In this document: piece by piece, positions 8,182-17,103 of the stretch
Layout: every line of letters begins with the position of its first letter
Position numbering within the stretch: position 1 is the first letter of the stretch
Source: Coemansia sp. RSA 1804
Lineage: Eukaryota > Kickxellomycota > Kickxellomycetes > Kickxellales > Kickxellaceae
Direction: 5' to 3'
Assembly: GCA_027578815.1 (NCBI GenBank)
Contig: JANBTH010000372.1
Location: forward strand, 1-18,920
Length of the DNA: 18,920 nt
Position numbers and translations under genes: made by a program
The notes under the pieces: model-generated
What the model was told of the DNA's origin: nothing
Database searches by the model: none
Seen by the model: only the letters and a program-made list of their open reading frames with translations

Positions 8182-8942
8182 TGGGAAAAAGCGGGTATTA
8201 ATGGAAAGTGTATGGAAATGAACGAATGTAAAAATACAAGGAAAAGGAAAAGCAAAGAAAAGTTTACAATTGACAAGAAATAAATGTAGAAAGAGAAAAA
8301 AATGTTTATGTCACAAGTACAGCAGCGGATAAAAAGAAAAGCGGGGCTTTTTCGCTCGTTACTTTGTAAAGCCTTGATTGATATTTTTATTATCGTTTTT
8401 TAGCTTTTTCGAACAGCATGCAGAAAACAGGAAACCCCCGAAAGATTTTCAAACCACAGGCAGATCTACTGAATCTAAGCCAACAACACACAATACTTCT
8501 TTGGCTTTGATTCATTGCCTTGTAAAAAAATGAAACCAAGGATTTCTTCCAATGAGCCGATCATGCCTTCCAGATCAGATCAATCGTCGGTGTTTATTTA
8601 TTTTAGGTGGGGGATTATCTTACTGCGCGGATTAGATGTTAAAAATAGGCAAAGATTTATAAATCCCACCAAACCATGGGCGTGGCTAATTATAACGTAT
8701 TTGTTTTGTGTAATACCGGAGTGGTAGATAATTAAGAAGGAAGCTTGAAACATGGTGCCTCGCTAGAGACGAGTTGGTCGGAAAAATAAGGTCTTGTTCC
8801 TTTTTATCTTCAAGGCCAATGTAACGATATATAAGCTTGAACGGCTATTTTCGGCATGTGGTGTTGTTTGAAAATTGACAAATATGAGTGCTTGCAATTC
8901 AATTCCTTTTTGTTTATCGAGACTGATAAACTTTTTTTCTAA
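8182..8942. other. Divergent promoter spacer between SAP30BP-like and SH3 protein genes
   Basis: AT-rich spacer between two divergently oriented genes; it should hold both promoters. A-rich runs lie upstream of the minus-strand ATG (plus strand 8225-8340). Several G- or C-runs occur (GCGGGG near 8341, ACCCCCG near 8434, GTGGGGGA near 8607) that could bind zinc-finger regulators, but nothing is diagnostic. A 70-codon frame at 8515-8727 begins with TTG and has no recognisable features. No RNA gene was seen. Confidence 0.5.
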
Positions 8943-9012
8943 ATGTTTAGGATACTGTTATTTTTGATTCTTGTCTGCCAAAAAGATTTCTTCCTCTATA
9001 TCCTTTCCAATT

Positions 9013-9118
9013 GTTGAACATCTACAGTGCATCTCGATTCTAGTTTTTTACTCTTAGCTTTTTTTAGGTAAAAGTTAATTTATATATATTCTAATGGAAA
9101 CGATGTATTTCCCTTTAG
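9013..9118 (+). other. Possible 5' intron of the SH3 membrane-protein gene (acceptor convincing, donor weak)
   Basis: TTTCCCTTTAG|CA at 9118/9119 is a good acceptor, with a branch-like TTCTAAT at 9089-9095 about 25 nt before it. The frame of the long ORF is closed by TAA at about 9076-9078, just before the ATG at 9094. If the acceptor is used, the ATG at 9094 lies inside the intron. A candidate first exon at 8943-9012 encodes a signal-like MFRILLFLILVC and joins in frame (phase 1), but its donor GTTGAA is poor. A leader intron from GTAAAA at 9068 is another option. Confidence 0.35.
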
Positions 9119-11532
9119 CAGCGACGGAGCAGCCGCCGTTACAGAAAGATGATCAATTAGTGGAAACCCCCACTAGAATCATACCCATGAGCGTACATCC
9201 GGCAGCCAGTAAAGATGATGACCATATCGACAACAACATTATAGATCTGGATCAGGGTTCCGATCAGATAGCTACCGATATTACTTCAGCGGAACAGTTG
9301 CATGTTTCAACACATCCAGGGCTCGTTTTACAGAATGACATTTCTGCTCATGTCCACATTGCGCCGATTCCCACCAGCTTTTCACTTGAAGTGGCACTAG
9401 AGTCATCATACGTTTTTGACATTATTGGCGCAAAAGTGGCTCAGAGTTCAATCGCATACCTACCCGTCTCCAGTGTTCTACGACTAGAAGGGGAGGTGAA
9501 TCCAGAATTGCAGCATCCGCGACAGACGGCACCACCACCAGCCATATTCCAAACACAGGTTCCAAGTTCTACAAAGAAGTCAGCCCCGTTTAATCCAGAT
9601 GCCAACCACAACAATAGCAGTATTAGTATGCTTGTAAAGACAGAGACTGTTATCGTTGTCGGGTCACAAATATTTGAAGGCGGTGATATAAAGCAGCCCG
9701 TAGCCTCGTTGACACAACCGTCGTTGTCATTACCACCAAGTATCCAGCAGCAAATTGTGTCTCAGGATTTGCAACCGAGCGTTCAACAAAGAATACAGAG
9801 CATGAAAAACCCAGCGATTACACCACCATCTTCATATGTTAACAAGGAAACGCCAAAGCCAACACTGAGCCGCCACGACGACACAATGGATATTGGCATC
9901 CCAGATATCAAGAACGCTGACACGGGCTTGGCGTCTCAAGAGTCAAGCGAAAGCTTTACCATATACTCGACAAACCCAAGCGAAAAGCGAATAACAAACG
10001 GAAATGGCAGCAACTATCAGAAAAACAGGCCGTTCAAGCTTGCAGATGGCTTTATTTGTCTGATTATCATCGGTCTGCTCTTTATCCTTGCTACGTCATT
10101 CTATTTTTACATGCGCCGTCGTAGAAAAAACAGATCGGTAGCATCCCAGGGCACGAGAGAAAGCGGTAGCGGTCCCGATCTTATTCGTAACGTTGTAGCA
10201 AGCTCAGGACCATCATCACGACCGAGTACACTTTCTAAAGAGCCTTCCTATCATGTCAGGGGAGCTAGATATGGAGAGAAGCACCGGCAGTATGTGCCAG
10301 ACTCTGGTACCGACATCTCTAATCGCTATAACAAAATGGACAACACCAATAACGACAACGCAATCTTGTTCAGGAACAGCAATGCCGCAACCATCAACAT
10401 GTATCCGCTCCAGAGTCCGGCGAACGACATTGTTCCGCATGACGACCAGTTTGAACACTGGCGTGCTATCGACATCAACGACCAGAGCAGCTATGCGGCG
10501 GGAAAAGCAGACCAGGAATATACTGACCACTGCATCAGAACCGCAGCAGCAGGACCCGCGACTCGCAATGTATATGGGGCGTCAAGTAGTATCGAGTGTG
10601 TGGAATCTACGAATGGAGACGAAGGAAGACCATCAGACAAACGCAACTATGCTCCACGCGAGCCTGCAAAGGCACAGCCTCCACCATCAGATCCCTACCA
10701 ATATAATCCTGTTGGCCCTGAAAACAACAAGATGACAATCCGGCTCCACATGCCAGGCAACAACAAGACCGGCAATGAATACAAGAGAAACCGTGGCACG
10801 ACACCAAACGAATCGAAATCGGCAGCCAGCAACCAAGCGGAAAAGCAGAACATGCTTCTTGACACATCCTCGGTTAACCCGGGAATGAGTGAGCCCACCA
10901 AAAACAACTTCCAAAAACAGCAGCAAAAGCCGCGTAAGCTCATACGAGACTCAACCAAGCGTAATAAGGCCCACAGCCCCGCCAAAGAAGTCAAGGTCCC
11001 TGACGAGAAAACAGAGAAAACATATGAGCATAAAGGAAACACGTCTCTGCGCACAATGTTTCGCAACCAGCCGCCAGAACAGAAGTACAGCCATAAAGGC
11101 AAAAGTGCACGTAAGGTTGAGCATCCGGTCAATAACAACAGTCTTTCTAATCCTGACATTAGCAGACAGGAGATCCAGAACAAGCTAGAAAGCGAACATC
11201 TACTGACTGACAGCATCGAGAGTCTTTCAGATAGCTATCAGCTCGCGGTCCGTCACAAGCCACCACTGGGGCCGTTGCGTGCTGTTGAGCCGCACACTCC
11301 GTCACTTAACGACGAGCTGACCGTTGAGCGTGGCGACCGCATGTACGTCTTTGGCGAGTTTGCCGATGGCTGGGTTCTGTCGATAAACGTTACCCGCGGA
11401 AAAGATATGGGCATGGTTCCGCGTCGCTGTATTTTCTTCCCAACAGCGCCGTTTATGACGGAGGAGGCTATAGCCGCAACTTGTGCCTCTCCAACGCCCG
11501 ACATGTCTCATCCGCATGCTACTCAATCATAG
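9094..11532 (+). CDS. Fus1-like single-pass membrane protein with C-terminal SH3 domain
   Basis: 812 residues from the ATG at 9094 (start uncertain, see the candidate intron). Residues 1-319 are a Ser/Pro/Gln-rich region, presumably extracellular. Residues 320-340 (FICLIIIGLLFILATSFYFYM) form one membrane helix, followed by RRRRKNR, which places the long C-terminal part in the cytoplasm by the positive-inside rule. Residues 348-725 are low-complexity, rich in Asn, Lys, Gln and Ser, with a proline cluster near 529-541. Residues about 730-783 are an SH3 domain: HTPSLNDELTVERGDRMYVF, then DGWVLSINV and GMVPRRCIF. This resembles the Fus1 SH3, where the second Trp of the usual WW is also replaced. 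Such proteins recruit cytoplasmic partners to sites of polar growth or fusion; that role here is inferred. No signal peptide is present in this start model. Confidence 0.82.
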   Translation: METMYFPLAATEQPPLQKDDQLVETPTRIIPMSVHPAASKDDDHIDNNIIDLDQGSDQIATDITSAEQLHVSTHPGLVLQNDISAHVHIAPIPTSFSLEVALESSYVFDIIGAKVAQSSIAYLPVSSVLRLEGEVNPELQHPRQTAPPPAIFQTQVPSSTKKSAPFNPDANHNNSSISMLVKTETVIVVGSQIFEGGDIKQPVASLTQPSLSLPPSIQQQIVSQDLQPSVQQRIQSMKNPAITPPSSYVNKETPKPTLSRHDDTMDIGIPDIKNADTGLASQESSESFTIYSTNPSEKRITNGNGSNYQKNRPFKLADGFICLIIIGLLFILATSFYFYMRRRRKNRSVASQGTRESGSGPDLIRNVVASSGPSSRPSTLSKEPSYHVRGARYGEKHRQYVPDSGTDISNRYNKMDNTNNDNAILFRNSNAATINMYPLQSPANDIVPHDDQFEHWRAIDINDQSSYAAGKADQEYTDHCIRTAAAGPATRNVYGASSSIECVESTNGDEGRPSDKRNYAPREPAKAQPPPSDPYQYNPVGPENNKMTIRLHMPGNNKTGNEYKRNRGTTPNESKSAASNQAEKQNMLLDTSSVNPGMSEPTKNNFQKQQQKPRKLIRDSTKRNKAHSPAKEVKVPDEKTEKTYEHKGNTSLRTMFRNQPPEQKYSHKGKSARKVEHPVNNNSLSNPDISRQEIQNKLESEHLLTDSIESLSDSYQLAVRHKPPLGPLRAVEPHTPSLNDELTVERGDRMYVFGEFADGWVLSINVTRGKDMGMVPRRCIFFPTAPFMTEEAIAATCASPTPDMSHPHATQS

Positions 11533-11650
11533 AAACCAAGACCATTTCCTATAGACATATGCTGCTTTCACTTGCTGTTAAATACATGCGCTAGGTTGCT
11601 ATTAATTCCAATCACTTCCAGCTAAACGTAGGCCATCCTCACTGCTAAGC

Positions 11651-12850
11651 TTAGTTGACGCCAGTCTTTTCAAGAACTGAGAATATACACGTTTTCTCTG
11701 CCGGTAGATATACAGATTTCAATACTGTTGCCCTTATCTGGGGATTGCTGTTACCACCTATCTTGTCGGCCTCTAAGACTTTGTTTTGGCTATTGGATAA
11801 GCCTGTGTTTACACCTCCATCCAGCAATAGATTCTCTGGACTTAGAAGAATGTGTGTATGACTTGTTTGAGCCCACAAAATACCAAGGCTAGGCTGAATG
11901 TTGAATGGCCACGTCGAATAGTTTGTTGTACTGAATCGATGGCTTTCGTTATAGCTGTTGGATTCGGACAGCCCGCGCTGCGATATGCCGTTTGTAATGA
12001 GAACAGCAGCTGAGCGTAAATTCTGGATTCCAGCGCAGGTAGCGCGTAGAGCTGTCTTTATTGCGTGGATCAGAATATACCGGTTGTTGTATGTATCCGA
12101 TGCATTGATTATAAGCGGTCGAATGCTGTCAATAATCACAAGATCCGTGCTCAACGTACTTTCATCATTCTTTGTAGAGTAGGCTGTTTCTGCAGCATAC
12201 TTGTACAGAAATTCCAGCAGTGATTCGTGGGTGTGGCAGTCAACGACTATAAGGCGCTCCATCGCCCTCTGTAACGACATGTTGTTATCTGCCCCACCAA
12301 AATCTCCTAGTTCTGCCCTGAGTAATTCCTCTACTCTCCAAATAGGAAGCGTACTTGTCTGAAGGTAGTATACCTTTGAGTCGCTGGACTGTGCGTTTGT
12401 CGAGACTAGGTGAGACACAGCAAACCTAATCGCCAACTGCGTCTTGCCTGAACCACTTTTGCCGCATAACTCGGTTGCTTGTCCTACGCGCAGCCCACCG
12501 CATAGAAGATCGTCCAAGCAATTTATCCCACTTTTAATGAACACCGGACTCCTGTCCACATAACCTGCGTTTCCACTCGTGGAGTTCAGAGCATCGAGTG
12601 CCGACTGCCCGCCGCTGGCAAAGTGCTCTAGCACGGCCATGCGAATGGATTTTATGTAGCGATGCAGAAAGGGTGGCGTCTCTGGCAACACATCGGTCCG
12701 AATAACCAGGTCATAGTCTGTTTGCACGCCAACGCCCTTTAGTGCAGCCAAGCACTGCTCAAATGGAAAGGCTTCTGTCTCCGCACCCTGGCTCGAATGG
12801 AGACCATCTACCCACCGTCTTATATACTTTGCCGACTCCAAATGCGGCAT
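11651..12850 (-). CDS. RAD51 paralog, RAD51D-like ATPase
   Basis: 399 residues, single exon. The open frame reaches 12880 through a TTG, but the first ATG is at 12850, which I use. RAD51 paralogs help load RAD51 on single-stranded DNA in homologous recombination. A helical N-terminal region (1-80) precedes the core. GINCLDDLLCGGLRVGQATE (108-127) leads into Walker A GKSGSGKT (130-137). Walker B is LVIID (237-241). AAVLITNG (281-288) aligns with the conserved VVVTNH strand, and PSLGILWAQTSHTHILL (320-336) with PALG.SW....TRILL of RAD51D. A later ATVLKSVYLPAEKTCIF matches the family's C-terminal strand pair. RAD51D fits better than XRCC2, XRCC3 or RAD51C, but subfamily assignment needs a tree. 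Longer than human RAD51D (328). Divergent from EAF, convergent with the SH3 gene. Confidence 0.85.
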   Translation of the reverse strand: MPHLESAKYIRRWVDGLHSSQGAETEAFPFEQCLAALKGVGVQTDYDLVIRTDVLPETPPFLHRYIKSIRMAVLEHFASGGQSALDALNSTSGNAGYVDRSPVFIKSGINCLDDLLCGGLRVGQATELCGKSGSGKTQLAIRFAVSHLVSTNAQSSDSKVYYLQTSTLPIWRVEELLRAELGDFGGADNNMSLQRAMERLIVVDCHTHESLLEFLYKYAAETAYSTKNDESTLSTDLVIIDSIRPLIINASDTYNNRYILIHAIKTALRATCAGIQNLRSAAVLITNGISQRGLSESNSYNESHRFSTTNYSTWPFNIQPSLGILWAQTSHTHILLSPENLLLDGGVNTGLSNSQNKVLEADKIGGNSNPQIRATVLKSVYLPAEKTCIFSVLEKTGVN

Positions 12851-13225
12851 AGTATGGAAAATTGAGAAAATAAGGGCCAAAAGAAAGCAAAGCTAGATAA
12901 AATACAGAAAATGAGAAGCGAAGAACATCGTATATATTTTTCTGCGCAGCCAGTGCGATCGAAAAACAAAAGTTTCAATCTTTAATTCAATCTCTTTCAC
13001 CACCTGATGGGAGAGCACGGCTCGTGCATGTGACTCGCTTAGCATCAAATGTTGCAGTTTTACATTTATTGGGTATCCGAATTGCTTTTTGTCCCTTCTT
13101 TCATTTTCTTTACACAGCATTTCCGGAAGATGAAATTGAATTATTTTTCTCTTTACTTTCCACATAAACATTATCCACTCATTTATTCTACATTTGTGTT
13201 ACTCTATTAGTGTACTTTTATCAAA
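12851..13225. promoter_or_regulatory. Bidirectional promoter region, RAD51D-like / EAF
   Basis: 375 bp separate two divergent start codons, so it should carry both promoters and leaders. It is AT-rich, with no TATA box or cell-cycle (ACGCGT) element that I can see. A 92-codon ATG frame on the minus strand (12893-13171) ends 43 bp before the RAD51D-like ATG and has no recognisable domain. If the transcript starts upstream of 13171 it would be an upstream ORF. The EAF start lies in TATCAAAATGTC, an A-rich context. Confidence 0.5.
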
Positions 13226-14578
13226 ATGTCCATAAATTTGGACCAGCAAACAACATACCAGCTTCGCCTGGGAGTGAGCATGCAGAAGAACACAGGAAGC
13301 ATCAGCAACAACGTAAGCAGCGCGGCTGATGGGCCAGACGGTAGCAGCAATGAGGATAGTGGGTTTCACCTTGTTTCGCGGAATCTCCCGCGCACCACAA
13401 CAAAGCTCTGTCGGGAAACACTTGAAGCCGAGCCCAACCTGCGTGCGCGCCTGCTTAGTCTTCCAGGAAAAGGCAACTCAAATGGCAAGGAGGCAGTGCT
13501 ACCGGCCATTTTCGAGACTACTGCGCGCGACCAGAAAACTGTGTGCACGTATGAGGGCGACTATGTGAATGTTTTGCATGCCAGTGACGAGAACGGTAAT
13601 GGTAATGGGAATGGCGATGCGGCTGGCGATGCTTCTGATGACGAAGTCGATTGCGTGCTAATATACGATGAGGAGAACAAGGCTTTTGTTATTGAGCGGG
13701 TGGCTTCCAGGACGTCGATAAAAACCAGCTCTCAGAGCAGCGGCATTGGTTCATCCGGCACAGCGGCATCCGGGTCGCTGGCGCTGCCAACCAACCAATA
13801 CGACCCTTCAAAGACAGATAGTGCAAAGAGCGCAGCTGGTCCTATGGGTGGTGTGAGGCGTGAACCAACAATCGACGAGGCCGCAGAGGACGAGCTAGCA
13901 AAGGAGCTTGAGGGAATGCTTGATGATGGTAGCGACTTTGGCGGTGGTCCATTACGCGCGAATGACAACCCTGGTTCTGCCGATAAGCAATATAGCATGG
14001 AGGCGACTGACTATCTGGACGAAGCGTTGTTTGAGGAGGCTGCCAGCGATGACGACGAGTTTGAGGAGGTCGACAATGTGCAGTTTTTGGAGGACGATGA
14101 CGGTGCTGGCCAGGAGGAGAGAAACAACAACAAAAGCTCGGTTGCCGACGACGATGACATGCTGTTTGAGGAAATCGACCCATCCGCAGAGCTTGGGAGT
14201 GGAAGCGGCAGTGGCGGCGGGAACATGGCGAACCACGGAAGCGGTTCTGTAGCCGAAGAAGACTTTGAGTTTGAGGATGTTGGCAGCCCTAATATTACGT
14301 CGCTAAGCATTACTAGTGGAGGCGTAGGAGGAGCGGACGATGCACTATTTGGCGGCTCATTTACCTCGTCACCCAACATCTTCCAGCAGCCAGGCCAAGG
14401 CAGCAGTGGCTCGGGGGCGCAGCAGAGCCTAATGAGCCAAACAACATCGCCAACAAGCGCCGTCTCCGGCTACTCTGTGTCTCGGAATATGCCTTCGATT
14501 ACCGAGCAGGATACCGAGACCGTTGATGAGTTTGATGATCTGGACTTTGATCTGACCCAGAGCCTGCAGGAAAGCTAG
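13226..14578 (+). CDS. ELL-associated factor (EAF) family elongation factor
   Basis: 450 residues, single exon. EAF proteins bind ELL and stimulate RNA polymerase II elongation; fission yeast and animals have them. The N-terminal EAF domain spans about 9-167. It has TYQLRLGVSMQK (10-21), matching the LRLGESFEK start of human EAF1; a FHLVSRNLPRT strand (47-57); and DCVLIYDEENKAFVIERV (142-159), matching DCVLIINHDTGEFVLEKL. A Gly-Asn repeat (123-130) and acidic insert sit just before the last strand. The rest is a long, strongly acidic, Ser/Gly-rich tail (about 200-450) ending DEFDDLDFDLTQSLQES, consistent with a transactivation-type region like that of animal EAF. Start chosen as the first ATG. 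It shares a promoter with the RAD51D-like gene and converges on the WD40 gene. Confidence 0.85.
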   Translation: MSINLDQQTTYQLRLGVSMQKNTGSISNNVSSAADGPDGSSNEDSGFHLVSRNLPRTTTKLCRETLEAEPNLRARLLSLPGKGNSNGKEAVLPAIFETTARDQKTVCTYEGDYVNVLHASDENGNGNGNGDAAGDASDDEVDCVLIYDEENKAFVIERVASRTSIKTSSQSSGIGSSGTAASGSLALPTNQYDPSKTDSAKSAAGPMGGVRREPTIDEAAEDELAKELEGMLDDGSDFGGGPLRANDNPGSADKQYSMEATDYLDEALFEEAASDDDEFEEVDNVQFLEDDDGAGQEERNNNKSSVADDDDMLFEEIDPSAELGSGSGSGGGNMANHGSGSVAEEDFEFEDVGSPNITSLSITSGGVGGADDALFGGSFTSSPNIFQQPGQGSSGSGAQQSLMSQTTSPTSAVSGYSVSRNMPSITEQDTETVDEFDDLDFDLTQSLQES

Positions 14579-14593
14579 GTCTTTTGCCCAAAC

Positions 14594-14599
14594 AATAAA
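14594..14599 (+). promoter_or_regulatory. Poly(A) signal AATAAA of the EAF gene
   Basis: An exact AATAAA lies 16 bp after the EAF stop codon. It is followed by T-rich sequence (a long TTTTTTTTCTTTC run near 14658-14676), as expected at a fungal 3' end. Confidence 0.6.
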
Positions 14600-14734
14600 A
14601 CTGCACCTTTCTTACATTATTTAGCTATGGGTTTATTGCCTTTGTATCATATTTTCTCTTTTTTTTCTTTCTTTTTGTAAACGTGCTAAATATAAAGTTA
14701 AGCACTAATAAAGTACAAAAGGGAGAATGGTGCG

Positions 14735-14740
14735 TTTATT
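14735..14740 (-). promoter_or_regulatory. Poly(A) signal AATAAA of the WD40 gene
   Basis: TTTATT on the plus strand reads AATAAA on the minus strand, about 90 nt downstream of the WD40 stop codon. Together with the EAF signal it places two convergent 3' ends within 250 bp. Confidence 0.5.
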
Positions 14741-14828
14741 TCAAAGAATGGAAGAAAAGCAAGGCAAAATGATAGTAACGAAAGCGAACATGCATAGTTA
14801 ATCTGGCAATTGGCAAAATGCGGTCACA

Positions 14829-17103
14829 TCAACCACTCTCTGCAATGCTCACTTTATTTTTCTGAGTGCTCTTTGTGTCGCATTTGCTGCCATTCTGTGG
14901 TGCGGATAGTGCAGAAGTCGGTGAAGCATCATCTCTGACAGTAGGTTCGACTTCGTGGACTGCCATCGTTTCAATTCCTTCCTTTAAAGAAGCAAGTGGC
15001 GAGACAGCCACGGTCTGCGGTGACTCGGGCTCCATGCTGTCCAACTGAAGCACCTTCTGCTGGGCATCTGTCGCCTCCTCAGATGCAAGCTGTGCACCAG
15101 ACTCCGCTTCGCCGTGCTGCTTGGGTCTGAACACACTCCGGTATGCCTTCACCGTTCCGTCGTCGCTGCAAGTAAACAGCAGATTCCTTGTTGGGTGGAA
15201 CTTGCAGTCGCGCACTTCAATCGTGTCATGGTCACGCAAAATGCCTGTGACTTGGCCGGTGGCAATGCTGAATACAAACACCTGTCCGTTCAACGTGGGC
15301 GCAAGCAGGTAGCGTCCATTGGATGTGATGCGGATCAGCCAGGAGTTGGACATGTACTCGTCGTGGTAGTACCGCCTGACCTCTTGCAGCTCGAATTTGC
15401 CGTCAGGCTCTGTCGGATAAACTAGCCGATGGAGGGTGCATGTGTTTGGTCGCGAGGAAACAGTGTTGTTTTCCGCATCCAGCAGCTCGACGCCTCGGGT
15501 GATAAAGTACGCGTAGGGCGTGCTAGGCTCTGTGGCAGAGTTGTTACTGAATGCTGCGGGCAATGCACCGGTATCCTCCGGGTTGCTTGGGCTTCCATCT
15601 ACAGCTACAGCAGAACCCTGTATCTCTTGAGCCAGGGGCTGCTCAACAAGCTCAACAAATTTTCCGCAGTCGCAATACGACGAGTAAATGGGATCAAATC
15701 GCTGTACAATAGCGCAGTTCTCGAGATCCATGAGCGTAACATGGTCGTCAGTCGATGCTACAAAGAAACGGTTGCCGGTATTGGGCACAAAAGAAACAGT
15801 GAAAGCCATGCATGTAACGCCATCCTCGACCTCCTTGGTGTCCAGCAGCACAACCCAGTCAGAGTCCATATGCCAGCGCCGGATGTAGCCATCTTGACTG
15901 GTAGTCACATAATAGTTCTCGCCCTTGTAAACAACGCTCTTTAGGCACAGAATCTCTTCCGAGTGTCCCTCGAGACGCGAAATAACCTCTCCAGTCAAGA
16001 CGTTGAACACCTTCAGTGGGCACGGCAGAATATGATTGTCCTCATCGGCCTCAGACCACCGCTTGCGATCCTTCAGCTTGCCACCAACAATAAGATACTC
16101 CGAGTTTGGCGTAAATTGCCCAACAAAAAACTCGTCAATGTTAGGCTCGCTCATATCGCGCAAGCTTATCAGACATTCAAACGTCTCGACGTCCCAGATA
16201 TTGACTTGACCTGTGCTGCCAAAGGTCGCAAGCATTGTGCCGTCCGGAGAAAGCGTGATACCAGTCATTGCCATTTGATCGCTAATGTTATATGGCAGCA
16301 GATCTAACTGGTGCTCTTCGTCAATAAGATCAATGCGATCGGATGTGGATGTTGTGGGTGACAATTCGTGCCAGTACGGATCTGGATACTGCTTGGCCAG
16401 GCTCTTGGATATAGCCGGGTCGTATATGGGTTCTTTTGGTGGTAGACTGATTTCATCAAAAGTAGTCTGTCGGGACTTGCCCTTTGCTCCTGTCATGCTC
16501 TTGCGCGATGCCTTTGCACCAGCAGCATAATCATCGTCGCCGTCATCCTCGCCATCGCTTATATCTCTTAAAACAGATGCCTTCTTCCTTCCACGGCCAG
16601 CCCTGGGCTTTACAGGCTTAGTCTCCCTTGACGGGCGACCGCGTTTTGGCTTTGTTTTGGCCAGGATGTCAAACTCATCCTCGGCAACTGTTTCTTCTGT
16701 GGCATCATTCGTTTCCTTTTTCCTTGCAGCCGCACTAGTCCTACTGCTTCCACCGCGACCCGTGCCGCCTCCACGTGTGCTTCCACGTTTTGACGATGCT
16801 GCGCGTGTGGGCTTGGAATCCTCAAAATCGCTATCAGAGTCATACAATATTACTGGTTTCCGAGATTTACTAGCAACCTTGCTTAGCTCAACGTCTGAAT
16901 CAAACATTTCAATATCGATCTCCTCATCCGAGTGTACATAGTCCGCAGCGTTTGTAACCTATTCTTTTCATAAAACAAAATACCCTTTGGAAGACGCATG
17001 CATCCACAAGCGCAGAAAAGCATGTTTACTATATAATCCATAGTATAAAATAGAAAATAACAACACCAAGCCTTGAACTTTTTGTTGTTAATTTGCTTAC
17101 CAT
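14829..17103 (-). CDS. AT-hook and WD40-repeat nuclear protein
   Basis: Spliced model: ATG at 17103-17101, then 16958 to 14829; 710 residues. Without the intron the first ATG is 16907 (692 residues). However, the frame upstream of 16907 reads YVHSDEEIDIE, highly charged like what follows, back to an acceptor at 16959. Residues about 1-205 are disordered, acidic and basic by turns. They hold an AT-hook core (PKRGRPSRE, about 105-113) and RAGRGRKKA, suggesting DNA or chromatin binding. WD40 repeats run from about 225 to 610, with clear blades at GQVNIWDV, DGYIRRWHM, GQVFVFSI and DGTVKAYR. Loops of unusual length occur, one rich in Pro/Ala/Ser at about 440-480. The C-terminal 100 residues are disordered. 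I do not recognise the orthologue, so function is unassigned. A chromatin-linked scaffold is inference. Confidence 0.82.
16959..17100 (-). other. Intron after the start codon of the WD40 gene
   Basis: Minus strand: GAAATG|GTAAGC at 17101/17100 and GAATAG|GTTACAAAC at 16959/16958; length 142 nt, phase 0. Exon 1 then codes only the initiator Met. Exon 2 opens VTNAADYVHSDEE and is in frame with the whole WD40 ORF. Upstream of the ATG the same frame has a TAG and no other ATG. The branch site is not obvious, so this is a good but unproven model. Confidence 0.65.

Noticed and set aside
8515..8727. 70-codon plus-strand frame in the divergent promoter
   Set aside because: It begins with TTG, has no domain and no supporting splice or start context.
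12851..12880. Start of the RAD51D-like protein at 12880
   Set aside because: The codon there is TTG. The first ATG in the frame is at 12850, which gives a sensible N-terminus.
13842..14379. Several overlapping minus-strand frames over the EAF gene
   Set aside because: They are antisense shadows of the acidic Ser/Asp/Glu-rich tail. The plus-strand frame has the EAF domain and clear coding logic.
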